Of a stretch of DNA of 64,000 nucleotides, positions 22,540 to 34,683 are shown one piece after another. Positions within the stretch are counted from its first letter, which is position 1. The number at the start of each line of letters is the position of its first letter. The DNA comes from Whalleya microplaca (taxonomy: Eukaryota; Ascomycota; Sordariomycetes; Xylariales; Xylariaceae). The position numbers were made by a program, and so were the translations under genes. The notes under the pieces are model-generated. The model worked only from the letters and a program-made list of their open reading frames with translations, had not been told where the DNA came from and made no database searches. The stretch is taken from positions 619,765 to 683,764 of the forward strand of contig MU385712.1 of NCBI GenBank assembly GCA_022497155.1, in the 5' to 3' direction.

Positions 22540-25459
22540 TCACAACGCTTTACGAAGCCCTTCTTGTCTCACCACCCAACTCCCATCCTTCGGAAATCCA
22601 GGGGCATCTCCATCAGACCCTTGCCAACCAGCAACCATATACGCCACTTTGATATCGTCAGAGAACTGATCAGTGCGTTCAGGTGGAATTCTTACCTGCG
22701 TAAAGAAACCCTGCATTGCCAGGCATAAAGGGGGGAGGTGTGCCACCTGACCCAATCGTTAGCAACGGCAATGTAAACCAACATGACAACGATGAAAAAC
22801 TTACCGTCGCCTCCACGTACAGCAAAACCTACGGCATCGAATTATTAGCTCGCCGGAGATAACCTGTACAGCCTCTAGAGACACTAACCTGCATCGTCAA
22901 ATATCCAGTAGTCGTATGCAGTCAAATGATAAATCGCTCGCTCGGGGTTCCCGATCTTAGCAGAGTTCATGGCAAGCACGGGGCGCCCCCAGCCTCGAAT
23001 CTTGTCGTCCGTCCAGATTTCCCAGACCTTGTCGGAGGTCTTGAGGGCAACCTCAGGGTCGACAGCCGATGTATCGGGGAGTATGCCCTGAAGCATAATA
23101 AGACTGCGGGGGTCTCCGTTGAGCTCTGGGTCTTCCCACCAGGAGCTATTCAGGCCTTCGTATACGGCATATAGTCCGTCGACTTGTGGTGGGGGAGCCA
23201 GGTTCTCGGCAACAGTCGTCCATTGTTCTGGGATTGGTTGGCCTAATCGCCTCTTCCAATCTCGAGCAACGTCGAGCCCGTATCTCCAGTATGCAGTCTG
23301 GATGAAGGTGTGAGCAATATTGCTCTATATTTACTTTACCATCAATCGTTAACTCACTTCATAGGCAAGGTTTAATGTTTCGGCTGGAGGCGTATTTTCA
23401 GTTACGCCGTACTATGCCCCGTTAGCTTCGTGGATTGAAGGTAGATTACCAGATACTGACTGAAGGCGGGCCGAGATCATAGTATGTTGAGCTCTCATTC
23501 TTCCAAGCATACGAAGACATATAGTCGGCGGTGGCTGTCAGAACCCGATCCCACCGTTCTAGAGTCTCCTGTGTTGGCGAGGCTTGATATGCTAACTCCG
23601 CCAAGTACATCAGATGGGGCTGCATCGGATGTTTAGGCCAGTGTTCTCCCAATATTGCCAATATGCACTATAACTTACCTGCTGCCACAACAGAAGACCG
23701 TTGATGCTACCCGGAGAGCTGACGCCGGTAATTATATCCGTCATCTTTGGCCACCTAGTTGAATACAGTCAGTGGTGAGAATATATTCTGATATCAAGAA
23801 ACGATACCTAGCGCCTTCCCATCCCATCGACTTAGCCCTTGCCAGTGAGGAGGGCAACAGGGTCTCGTAGAGCCCAGGAAATATGTTATCGAAGTACTTC
23901 TGTCGACCCCATGTTGACCACTGCATTCAGAGTAAGCACTTTGCCTTTCTAGACGATATGGATAACCCCCGGCAGTGCTTTACTTCTGGATACCCAACCA
24001 GGGAGCTTCGGCTTTCAATCAATGTGAAGGGTAAAAAATTATTCAAGATCTTACTCACGTGTGCATTATGCCATACCACCATTTCTATATGGAATTTGCC
24101 TAACAAGTGTCAACGGGAATCAGGAAGGTTTATTAGGGATGTGCACGTACCGTACCACCCATTATTCATAAGCCCGCTTTCCTGAGGCGATTGTCCGTGG
24201 GCGGCACTATTAACTCGGACATGGTATTGCGACAAGATTATGCGCCGCTGAAGTTCAGTGGCATTTGGGTCAGATGAAGAGGTGAGGTCAACGAAACCCC
24301 CTTCATTCCAGTATTCATTCCAATCCTTGGTGTTTCGCTGTTGCACTACTGATGGCAGTTCGGCCGTCTGTTTATCTGGGGAAAAGTGCGCCGTGAACGT
24401 CATATTGTTGGACCCATTACGAGACTTTGACGCGGTAGAAAGAGTGTAGCGGTGGGCTGTGTTAGCAGTCGAGCCCTCCGGCTCATTTCTAGATAGGCTG
24501 AGGAAGGTTTCTGCGGGCCACCGCAGGTTGACGAAGTATCTTGTGTCCTGAAGTTCGTGATAGATATGTGCTGTGTCCGGTATGGCGCTTTGGTCCATTC
24601 TGGTAGTGTGATTCAGAGGAAAGTCATAAACTCCGACGAAAACCTCGTATTTATATTTCGTGGTATGAATGGGTGGATATGGGAAGTCGAACTCGACCCC
24701 CAGGTCGCCTGAAGAGACGTGCCGCGACTCAATATTGAACGCAACTGAGTCTGACTCAAAGTCTCCCTGAGTGCTAACAGTGACAGCCTCGCCATCAACT
24801 TTAAAGGTTGATGTTATGAATCCGTTCCACAAATTCAACTCCTGGGCTGGGTCCGTGATCTGAGAAGCAGACAAAATTTCCCCTTTATACTTAAGACTGA
24901 TGCGTCCCAAATTGATGCGATTTGGGTTGGAGATGAGCCATTGTGATACATCTGGAAGATCCGGGTCAGGAATATCATAGGAGACATTTCTACCATGCGT
25001 CGTCATCGGGACGCCACGATAATCAACAAGGGATTCACTGAACTTGAGTGAGCTAGATAGTTATGACACGACGATGCTGTGATGTGAACCTACCCATTCG
25101 CTGGCAACGTATCATTATGCCAGGCCCAACTTGACAATGTATTGAATGGCAGAAATGTCTAATATCAATGTTAGTGATCTTAGTATCATATGGGCGATAT
25201 AATCAATACCTGCATTCCCGTATTATCCACGTTGAAAGCAAAGTTTCCATTGCCAACTTGGAGTGGAGTAGTCTCGTTATCTATCAGGGAATTTCGGATG
25301 ACATTGTACTTTAAGACAATGCTCTGCCTTTGTTCGCTATGTAAGAGATGTGCGGCGCAAGTCAGAGTGATGTGTAAGTACTCACCTGTCAATCTTACCT
25401 CCGGAAGCTAAACCCAGCAGGAGGCACACCAGACTAACCATTAGCAATGCCATGTCCAT
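22540..25459 (-). CDS. Secreted six-hairpin glycosidase-like protein
   Basis: The hand model has 13 exons: 25386-25459, 25210-25336, 25094-25158, 24151-25052, 24059-24099, 23808-23920, 23679-23754, 23461-23619, 23358-23411, 22889-23297, 22805-22828, 22696-22746 and 22540-22646. They sum to 2202 nt, exactly 734 codons. The first exon encodes a signal peptide (hydrophobic MALLMVSLVCLLLGLASG). Next comes PLQVGNGNFAF, then an N-terminal beta-sandwich-like half with many N-glycosylation sites, then a Trp-rich (alpha/alpha)6 part: FHIEMVVWHNAH, SPGSINGLLLWQQPH, LGPPSYGVTENTPP, NLAYETAYWRYGL. This pattern belongs to fungal six-hairpin glycosidase-like proteins related in fold to GH65/GH95. The exact CAZy family, substrate and catalytic acids are unresolved. 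Extracellular hydrolysis of a plant or fungal glycan is likely. The maltose-type symporter lies 3.7 kb beyond its 3' side. Confidence 0.87.
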
Positions 25460-27266
25460 TCACCAAGCCGCGGTCAAATCAAGCTCTCCCTGATTAATCA
25501 TGTAGTAAACAATCCATAGCGTTTTATTTATCTAACCATTCTTGATCTCTAGTAAGTTGTCGGCATAAATGGACCCGAATCTCCCAACCCCTCACACCCC
25601 CCCTGAACATCCTCCATTTGCTCTCAAAGGAACTAGAGATCCAGCGAGTCCAATTCCTCGCAGGACTGGAAATAGAAAAGTGTATCAAATTGGCATATGA
25701 TTGAGCTTTTCTACTCCTACAGGGATGAATCAAGTAGCCGCGACCCCAGATACTAATTCTGGGGAAGGTTCTTGGCCTCTCCACATGGATGCAGTAGGTA
25801 AAGATTGATGATTGCTGGCTTTACTGGTGTCGTCAGCATTGCCCTTGAACGGGCGTTTTCCGTTGCATCCCCTTCATAGCGGAATTTGGCATCGTGCCAG
25901 GAAAGGGGAATAAATCCTCTGCATCTCCTACGGTGAGCAAGGATAGGGGTTGGGTGCTATTCAGTGGTCCTTTGCGATGACTTTGAGCATGGAAGACCCC
26001 TGCCGCTGAGCTTGAAGACGGTAAGATTCCGCTGTCATTTGTATCTTGCATACTGTTTACACAAAATGCTTTTATTTCAAGGGAAGTGTTCCGCTAATGC
26101 TGAATCAATTATGTAGACTCTTCATGTGACCGGTCTAGCCCACGCTTTGAGTAGAAGCCGTCGTTGTTACCTATCCAACCTCGCCCGCCGAAACGCTACG
26201 CGACGGGTCTTTCGCTGCGCCCCGTCAATGCCGAAGATCCCCACAAACCTAATTACATGCATCTTAACTAAACAGTCTACCAATAGGGAGGATAGGCGCT
26301 TAATGCAATAAGACTTCGACGGTGCCATTTAAGCCCTTTCCGGGAGTTGCCGCAGGCATCCTCGCAATCCTCACAGATATACATCCGTACCATTGTATAT
26401 TATACATGGTATTATAGTATACACGATACGAGCATTGATATAACGACACTATGAGCTGAAGCAGGTGTCAAATGACTTGTGATCGAAAAGCTAGACATTT
26501 TCAAATTGATACATGTCGAGAAGCTGGCAGTGAGTCTTGCTTCTAGTATTCTCATTAGCCGGTGGTTATAAAACGCGATCACTTGGTACATGAAACTTGG
26601 GGTATAGCTCTATGTATAAGGCTTAGTAATGTGAAAACCTTCGGTTATCTTAGGAAAGTCCATACTCTACTATTATTAAACCCCTCCTGCTCATTGCAAC
26701 CTACTTAAGAAATAGAGTTGTAGCCATTGGTTACTCTGTATATGCTGACACACAATCAGTCCGGATACGCCAGTTGGTACATATAGATGTCATTTACGCC
26801 CTGTAACTTTCAAAATACCGCTGAGCGATCTAGATTATTCTATCAAAAGAGGGGATTGAGTACCAGAATGAGTTTTCAGACAGCCTATCATAGTTTTGGA
26901 GAGGGCATATGAGATCACTGACTCGTTGAAAGCTACGCTGCATATTATCTTGCAAAGATCATGACTTCCCCACAGCGGAATTCAATACGGTGTAAGTCGT
27001 AGAGACATGCATCCACACGTAGGAAAACCCCTGCCATCTCCGACTATCCAGCTACCTGGTATCTATTCCCGTGGACGTGAATCAAGGGTGGGCGATATAG
27101 AAGTGTATATAAATAAGGGCGTCTCTCCTTAGATTGAGGTCCTGTATTTTGCAGCCCAATACCTACAACTCACTACCTTACTCACCTGTGATTCAAGATA
27201 ATAGGTGTCCATACCCAAACCTCTCATACTCGATAGATTCCAAGCTATACAGTCTTACGCACCATC
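25460..27266. other. Intergenic, divergent promoters of glycosidase and P450
   Basis: The 1.8-kb spacer between divergent genes carries only short motif-free frames. An ATATTATAC/GTATAATAT-like AT-rich patch at 26394-26425 (TATATTATACATGG then TATAGTATACACG) is locally palindromic. Nothing coding is supported. Confidence 0.5.
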
Positions 27267-29326
27267 ATGGAATTACAATTGGTCGTAGACGGTCTACTGA
27301 CTGTGGCTCTCCTGTGGTTCTTATTCAAGAAGCTGTTTTTTCCCCATCCGATTCCAGGTATACCATACGACAAGGAGGCCGCAAAGAGGCTCTCGGGAGA
27401 CCGTCCAAGTATCACGGCTGCCGTTAGAGAGTTCATGGAGTTCTCATACCCCATTGGTCGCCGGTCTCTCAAGTTTGGATCCCCGATCCACCAACTGTTC
27501 ATGAGTATGTGCTAAGGAACCCCTTATCCCCTTGCTGGGTCCGCAACAAGAGAATGCGAATCTAGCTAGGGCTATTTTATAGTTGTGACAGCCACGAAAA
27601 CCACAGAATCTCTTAGGATTGAAAGGATACTAATTCTGGCTCTGTGTAGACCCATTTACAAAACCATGGGTGTACGTTGATGATCCCCGGGAGGTCTCCG
27701 ACATCGTGCTCCATCGAAACACCCAATTCGACAAGAACATTTCAGTGGGGGTCTGGCAGACGTTGACCCCGAACGCCACAATCGCAAAGCAGACGACGCC
27801 GGAGTGGAAAGCTCAACGGAAGATCTGGCAGGACACCATGTATGTCATGTTTCCTTAATTATCTCCCGAGTTGAACCCGGCCTAATCCTATAATGATGGC
27901 ATGGATTTTCCAGAAGTAAATATTTTGAGCCCCGACAACGAGACTTATATGAGCTAGGCATCCGGACTTCCTTCGACGAGTTGTGTCCAAAAGGCTTTAC
28001 GCCGCGGCCAAGGACTTGCTCAAGCTCTGGCAAGTTCGTCGCTCGCTGTCCGCTGGCAATCCAATTGATGTGAGGGGAGATTTCTCCTTTGCGGCCCTCG
28101 AAGCCATCTGGACGGCGGCATTCGGCGAGCGCCTTGACCTCATCGATGCCAAGATAGAGATGATCGAGACGGGGAAACAGATCAAGACCAAAGGTCTGGA
28201 TATGCACACCACGGTGGAGTACATCAACACTCTATCCGCTCTGTGGGCAGGATCGTTTTGGCCTGCGTTCACTCGGTGGCGTCTGCTACGTAGCAAAGAG
28301 TACCGCGAATATACAAGGGGCAGAAACCAGGAGGTTGATCGCATTCTTCGGGACGCCACTGCGCGTTTTCAACAGGTGCTCAACGGCTCAGGGGATGGCG
28401 AAGAGCACGATACCTGTGCGATGGATCTCGTTCTCAGACGCAGCATGTTGGCCGCCCAGAAAGCCGGAAAACCGGTTCCGGATCCGACCAAAGACGTGAA
28501 AATGAGAGACGAGCTCTTGCTCTTCATCTATGCTGTAAAGCTTCCCTCGTGAAATAATAATTGGGAAGCAACTTTCTGACAATGCCACGTAGGGCCACGA
28601 CACGACAGCTACGTCGCTTTCCTGGTTCGTGAAGTTCATAGCTCATAATCAAGAAGCCCAGACCAAGCTCCGAGAAGCTTTGCGATCCGCCTTTAGCGGC
28701 CCATCAATCCCTCCAGTTGAGGACCTCATCAGTGCCGAAATCCCGTACCTCGAAGCGACGATGCAGGAGACGCTCCGATGTGGCGGTACAGCTGGACGCG
28801 TTATGCGCATGGCGACAGTAGACACAGAGATCCTCGGCCACAAGATCCCGGCCGGTACCGAGATCGGCGCCATCGCAGCAACGAAGTGGTTTCCGGCCCC
28901 CGTGCCGGAAGAATCTCGCAGCGCGACAAGCCGTGCCGCAGTAGAAAAGAACGGTGGACTGGACTGGACGCATTCGCCAAGTGCTCAGGACCTAGAGCAG
29001 TTCTTGCCCGAGCGATGGCTCAAGATTGACGAGAAAGGGGGAGAGATCTTTGACGCTGGTGCACTGCCCCAGAACGCGTTTGGCGGTGGTCCCAGAGGGT
29101 GTTTCGGTAAGCATCAAATCGCTTTCCCTATTCTATTAGGCATAAGCGTGGGCTGACATCGTATGCAGGGCGGCGACTGGCGATGATGGAACTGCGCATC
29201 ATGATCACGCTCACTGTAATGAGCTTCAAGTTTCTGCCACTGCCACCAGAGCTCGATAACTTTCAGGCGACTGAATTGTTGCTCAGACAGCCACGCCAAT
29301 GCTTTGTTAAACTCGAGACTGCTTGA
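27267..29326 (+). CDS. Cytochrome P450 monooxygenase
   Basis: The five exons 27267-27504, 27650-27839, 27958-28534, 28593-29106 and 29169-29326 sum to 559 codons (558 residues). The N-terminus is a membrane anchor (LQLVVDGLLTVALLWFLF) followed by a PIPGIPY proline hinge, as in ER-bound fungal P450s. Diagnostic elements are the I-helix AGHDTT at about 335-340, created exactly at an exon junction, the K-helix ETLR at about 394-397, an LPERWL (PERF-type) segment, and the heme loop FGGGPRGCFG with its thiolate Cys near 505. It would hydroxylate or otherwise oxidise a small lipophilic substrate using a reductase partner. No biosynthetic backbone enzyme is nearby, so it is an orphan; catabolic or detoxifying use is possible. 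A subfamily assignment needs a search. Confidence 0.95.
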
Positions 29327-30554
29327 GCCTACCTGTGAGTTAGCCTGAACATCGTCAGTGGAGGTGTGATGATATAGGATTGGCGCATCAAACCCGGGTA
29401 GTTGGCAAGAAACAATCTAAACAGTCCGACGTTCTTTGTAGATGCCAAGCAGCGTCATTCCAATAGGTACTGTGGGTATCCAGGAGAAGGAAAAGTCAGA
29501 ATGTGGTGATGTATTTGTTTAATCAAACACAACAATACAAGCAATGACTCACAGATGAGTCATATACTCAGTATATATAGTTCGACTACCTATATCGGAC
29601 TGCGTTCATGAGAGGCGGGTATGAAATTGTGAGAAAGCGTGAACATAACAGTGTTGGGTCAATCTCGCAACACACTTGATGGGCTCTTGCTCCGGAGGGT
29701 CATGACTTCAATTTCATTAATATTCTACCAGTCTGCCAACTCAGCTGTTCCAGGGTAAGCTCTGTATATAGTCACCCAAAATTTTTCATATCCATTGAGA
29801 TACCAGATGGATAGTTGGACAAGTGAGGCTTTTGGTACCTTTGTGCAAGCAGTAATACAGCCTGATGCCAAGTTGGTAAGCGGTGTAACTTGAAAGTGCC
29901 CCAGAAACGTGGCCCTTTAGAAAGCCCCACCAGTGAGGTTGGTCTAGGCACTGGGCACGGAGGTATGGTACAAGATACTTCCGACATATTTACATTCCAG
30001 TTGTACACATATCAGTGATGACGTCAATCCTAAGGCAATAGCTTCTAGATGAGACATAATGCACTATATCTAGCATGAGCTGGCTGACTGGGTATATAAA
30101 AAAAAGCAAATGATTATTTCAGTACAATTGACAAATGTATTTGATACCTAATAAGAAAAGCGATCATTATGCTAGTTTGGTAAGGTTTATTGCGAAAACT
30201 TGGGCCTAGCAGCAGTCGGTGACAAGATTGCCTGGGCAACATATGTCAACAATACGACCCGCTCGGCACATCACCAGGGTAGCAATGGGTACTTGCCAAC
30301 CAACACAATTTGCAGCTTTGCAATTAACAACTCAACACATTCATAACAAACTTGCCTTTGCCCGTTCTTCTTCAATTGCTTATGTGGTAGATCGGGTTGC
30401 CACAAGTTTCCGCCTTTCTTCAGTATCACCAGCCCAACCCGACCCAATAGAGGCTGGGTTATCTTTCTTTCTTCTTTTTGTTACTCACAGGTGCGTGGTC
30501 CGAAACATCACGGCAATTTCAAAAAATATACCAATTCTACTTGCTTAAACGCGA
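29327..30554. other. Intergenic
   Basis: This 1.2-kb spacer carries the promoter and 5' leader of the following large gene. The last 300 bp contain an open frame (30219-30548) that ends just upstream of the start and may be a chance or upstream ORF. No known element was recognised. Confidence 0.45.
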
Positions 30555-33500
30555 ATGGATGAACTAAATGAACAGCAGGCCATTAAAGCTGAGACTACCG
30601 AGGAGGCGCCTGCAGCAGAGGTATCATTAGAAGACACGACAGCTCAGGATACTGGTACCATGGCTGAACAAAAACCAAACGCAGCTACAGGTATTCCTCA
30701 AGAGCCGGAATCCGCGGGTGAGCATACTACTGACGGAGATGAGGAGCAAACAGAGGTGCATCAAAGCATAGAGGAAGATCACACAGACGACTTTGTTGGT
30801 CGTGGTAATGATGCATCAAGAAGCAGCTCCCACTCGTCTCGGAGGACACCAGAGCGGGCGGAAGACTTGCATACATCCTATGTACCTCCTACAGTGACAG
30901 TTGACGACGGTGCTGAAAGCAGCTCTCAACACGAGGCCACAGACGAAGATGTGTTTAGCGATAAGAGCGGAGGAAGCTCGGGAGGGTCGTATGACGGTGG
31001 ATCGGAGCACGGCAAGGATGCAGACAACATGACCACAATCACTCGGTCGCCTCGCATATCGGATATCTCTCAATATGAGAAAGAGGAGTTTATTCCAACA
31101 TCGAGAGACACACCGCGTCCGCCCTTCCGGACCCCCTCAGACGTCCGCGCAATGCAGATGTCTTCACCTACTGCTTCCGTCTTCGGATCTCCTCGACCAG
31201 CAAAGCGCCAGTTCCCAACGGTTTCTCGTTTGGGGACACCGAACACCACATCCTCGCAGCTCTCCCCGAAGAGGAAATCCACACCGCCTCGCTTCAAAAG
31301 CCGGAAAGAACCGCCGCTTGTCTTGCTTCACGTCACACTGCTGCCTCTGCGATGGGTGTGGGGCGACTTGCTCAATAACCTTGAAACGGCCGAGTTGAGC
31401 GAACAGGCAAAGACGCTCCGCGACTCGTGGAGAATCCTGCAAGACCGTGTCGGCGATACAGTTATTGAGCGAGGTATCTTGCTAGGCCATCCTCAGAATG
31501 ACTATGAGGTTCTTGAAGAGCGCCTGCTCGAGGCTCTCGAACTGCCTCTGCGCTGTCGCGCACGGATCTTGGAATGCGGTCACTACCTCGGCCCCGCCAA
31601 CGAGATGACGATCACTGATGATGAGGAAAGTGATGATGGTTACGGCTACGAACCGGAGCATCGTCGAAATCCCAACAAGCGCCATTGGTGCGGGACTTGC
31701 AGGAACGAGATTCGATACGAAGCTCTGGGCACTGCCAAGCTGTTCCGCATCAAGGTATACGCGAGCAACGGATTAATGAAGGCCGGCGCTTGGGAGGCTT
31801 GCTGGAAGGAGATGGAGCGAGTTGATGTCGAACTGGAGCCTGTTGTTGAGCCCGCCGTGCAGGACGAGCTCGTACGCCTAGCAGCGACTCAGGAGGAACG
31901 CGAGCTAGCACATCAGGAGGAGGCCGAGATCGCCAGAGAAGTCGCGCATCAGCTCGAACAGCAGAAACAAAAAGAACGGGCCGACATGCTACACCCTCAC
32001 TTCGAGGTGCCATCGGCTTCACCACAGCCAGAAGGTGTGCCCGAGCATGTCCGACGCTCCGGCTCAGCCGAAGACCAGTGGAGAGAGTCGGAGCAAGAGC
32101 GTCACCGACGGGATGAGGAGCGAATGCGGGAGATTTACGGTGACACGCCGACGCCACAGTCCCATTCTCCATCGAGGGAGCCGTCGACCCGCCCTCAGGA
32201 GGATTCGCATATGCCCCATCCCAACTCGTATGCCCCGCCTCCGGCGCCTCAGTCACCATCGAAAGAAGGATATGAACGACAACAAAACCATCAAGCAAAC
32301 TACCAGCAGGCTTCTCTTCCGGAACTGGTCATGCAGTCTGTCAGAGTCCTCATGCAGGATCACAGGAACGTCATCATATTCACCCTCAGCGTCTTCGTGC
32401 TCGTGCTTGCCTTACGAAGAGGGCCTACAGGACCGGCCTACGAGCAAAATATGGGTATGCATACAATGAAAGATGTGCCTGTTATGGAACATATCCCCAT
32501 CGTACAGACACAGCCAAACCAACCTGTGATGCAGAAACCTGCTCCTCAGATGGAGTCAATCGAGTCCGCCCTACCTGCTTTTGAGGAGGCCCCTGTGCAA
32601 AAGCCTGCCCCGACTGCGGAATCAGTTGTGCCGCCTCCGGTACCTAACCATGGCGAAGCTCCTGCGGAGGAACCACTTTCAGCTGTCGAGTCCGAGGCAT
32701 CACTACCGGTAGCTGATGACGAAGGGGCCCCTGCACAAGAGTCTACTCCAGTTGAGTCCTCTGCATCGCCAGCAAATGATGGAGTTACTCCAAACATTGA
32801 ATCAGAGCAAGAGCAAGGCGCACCAAGAGAGGAACCCAAGCCCGAGCTTGAGACCGAACCCGTAGAGACCGCCCTAAGCCCCGAGGAGCCCCAAGAGCCT
32901 TCCATGATGAAGTCAGATCCCGCATCTGGCCCAATCCAGGAGAGAAACACCGAGCCAGCGGAAAATGCAGTATCACCAGAGAGCCCGGCGGCAGAACAGA
33001 GTGTCTCCACAATCTACGAGCCCTGTGTCAAGCCCCCGTCCTCCCCGAGCAAGCCGTCGTGCTCCGCTGTGGCGTCGGAGCCCGAGGAGCCGCAGTCGGA
33101 GGTCACGGAGACCGTGACGCAGAGAACGGTCATGCGGGTAGTGCGAACGGTTACGGAGACTAAGGTGCAGACGGCCGTCGAGACGGAGACCGCGTTTGAG
33201 ACCGTCAGAGTCACGAGTACGGAGGTCGTGAAGGCGCCTGCTCCTACTTCTACCTCCGAGGTCGAGGTCGAGGTCGAGGTTAACGCCCAGGAGGAAGTAC
33301 AGGAGGTCTGTGCGGAGGTGAAGGAGGAGGTTGAGGAAGACCCTAAGGTCGAACTCGAGGCCCCGGAAGTGGAAGCTGAAGTAGCTTCATCGGATGAAGC
33401 CGAGGTTGACGCCGCAGCCCCGGCCGTAGTTGACGTCTCGGAAGAAGCTTTTTCCAATGAGACTACTGCTGACGCCGAGTTTCAAACTGCGTTTAAGGTC

Positions 33501-33719
33501 GAGGCTGAAGAGACGCCAGTGCTGGGATTGGCTGAAGCCGAAACTGAAGCTGAAGTGGAACTTCAGGACGAAGAACTGCTAGCCGCGGAGCCTGACTCTG
33601 AGCTATCCAAAGATCAGATGCTCATCTCGGCTGCTGAATGTGAGAACCTCCGCGCCATCGTTGCAGAGCAACTTGCTGCCGCATCTGCTGCATCTGCTAC
33701 GAGGGGGGTTGTGTCGTAA
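30555..33719 (+). CDS. Large acidic single-pass membrane protein of unknown function
   Basis: This intronless frame encodes 1054 residues. Residues 1-250 are acidic, Ser/Thr-rich and presumably disordered. A conserved-looking block at about 253-440 starts PPLVLLHVTLLPLRWVW, continues with ILECGHYLGPANEMT and a WCGTCRNEIRY segment (candidate metal-binding Cys/His), then KVYASNGLMKAGAWEACWKEM. A charged helical stretch (about 430-485) suggests coiled coil. One hydrophobic helix, NVIIFTLSVFVLVLALRR at about 605-622, is the only membrane segment. The remaining 430 residues are Pro/Glu-rich, with degenerate VEVEVEV and PAPxxES-type repeats. I recognise the central block as a widespread fungal protein, sometimes labelled a pathway-specific nitrogen regulator, a label I cannot justify from sequence since no DNA-binding domain is visible. 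A membrane-anchored scaffold is equally possible. Confidence 0.85.
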   Translation: MDELNEQQAIKAETTEEAPAAEVSLEDTTAQDTGTMAEQKPNAATGIPQEPESAGEHTTDGDEEQTEVHQSIEEDHTDDFVGRGNDASRSSSHSSRRTPERAEDLHTSYVPPTVTVDDGAESSSQHEATDEDVFSDKSGGSSGGSYDGGSEHGKDADNMTTITRSPRISDISQYEKEEFIPTSRDTPRPPFRTPSDVRAMQMSSPTASVFGSPRPAKRQFPTVSRLGTPNTTSSQLSPKRKSTPPRFKSRKEPPLVLLHVTLLPLRWVWGDLLNNLETAELSEQAKTLRDSWRILQDRVGDTVIERGILLGHPQNDYEVLEERLLEALELPLRCRARILECGHYLGPANEMTITDDEESDDGYGYEPEHRRNPNKRHWCGTCRNEIRYEALGTAKLFRIKVYASNGLMKAGAWEACWKEMERVDVELEPVVEPAVQDELVRLAATQEERELAHQEEAEIAREVAHQLEQQKQKERADMLHPHFEVPSASPQPEGVPEHVRRSGSAEDQWRESEQERHRRDEERMREIYGDTPTPQSHSPSREPSTRPQEDSHMPHPNSYAPPPAPQSPSKEGYERQQNHQANYQQASLPELVMQSVRVLMQDHRNVIIFTLSVFVLVLALRRGPTGPAYEQNMGMHTMKDVPVMEHIPIVQTQPNQPVMQKPAPQMESIESALPAFEEAPVQKPAPTAESVVPPPVPNHGEAPAEEPLSAVESEASLPVADDEGAPAQESTPVESSASPANDGVTPNIESEQEQGAPREEPKPELETEPVETALSPEEPQEPSMMKSDPASGPIQERNTEPAENAVSPESPAAEQSVSTIYEPCVKPPSSPSKPSCSAVASEPEEPQSEVTETVTQRTVMRVVRTVTETKVQTAVETETAFETVRVTSTEVVKAPAPTSTSEVEVEVEVNAQEEVQEVCAEVKEEVEEDPKVELEAPEVEAEVASSDEAEVDAAAPAVVDVSEEAFSNETTADAEFQTAFKVEAEETPVLGLAEAETEAEVELQDEELLAAEPDSELSKDQMLISAAECENLRAIVAEQLAAASAASATRGVVS

Positions 33720-34683
33720 GGGCGCACGAGGATATTGAGATTGTGTGTGTATGTGATAAGATATGACGGGAACTCGAATTCCCATATTTGTTTGCTACGA
33801 GTACATACGCGATGGGATGGGATGGGATGGGATGGGATGGATGAATCACGCGTGCCAAATGTCTTTCTTTTGATGTGTGCTCTGGGATATGGGATGCAAC
33901 CTCTACTGCAGAGAGTAATGGAATCAAATAGCATAGCCTGCCTGCCAGTTGATAGTCCTGTCAAGATTGCGATAGATCGACGATACCAATATAGCACATT
34001 TGCCTGTTTGCCTCTGTGCCTATTTGCCCTCTTAATATTCTGTGTAATTGCCATGTGAGTCATGAAACATTGTCAGTCATGATTGATATACTAGCAAATA
34101 TTTGAGGCATGTCAAAGCTATCTTCGTTCATGTTGGTTTATTCATCTTCCTTTATGTCGCCTCCCTCCAGGTCATCTCCTATGACTACCACCTGAAACAG
34201 ATGGCAGTCAGAGTGAGCACAGAAAATGAACCTCCTCTGGCCAAAGCTGTGCTCCAGTCATGACTGAATTTGTCTCCTTTCATGTTGCGTGTTAGCGACA
34301 CACTAGGAATCGTAGTACCTGTGTATGCATAGAGAGCACTTATGGTTCTACCTATTCGTACACGAGATCCACCTATAGGGCTGATGACACCTAATAATCT
34401 AGGTAGCATAGGCAGGAGTCAAGTAACAAATGACAATGTTCAAGTATCACAATAATCATTCCACGAAACTAAGAAATTTTTTTTGGTGATTCACACTCGC
34501 ATGTGGTAGTTTAAATACAGCTTCTTTTCCGTGTCAACTATTGATTTAAGCATCCAGATCCGAATCCCCTTAAGCGCTCATATATGTTTGATATCTATTA
34601 GGAGCATAGCCTACACGACAGTAGCAACACTCTTGGCTAAACTAGATTCCTCTTGCCTTCCTTCCTGCTTTAGCAACTACACA
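33720..34683. other. Intergenic with GATGG repeat
   Basis: There is no supported gene. The spacer holds the pentamer microsatellite listed separately and, near its right end, the promoter of the small hypothetical gene. Confidence 0.5.
33811..33840 (+). repeat. (GATGG)6 microsatellite
   Basis: Six perfect copies of GATGG lie about 90 bp downstream of the large acidic protein gene, probably within its 3' UTR. Confidence 0.95.

Noticed and set aside
33735..34063. Opposing frames through the GATGG repeat
   Set aside because: Open only because the pentamer repeat lacks stops in several frames.
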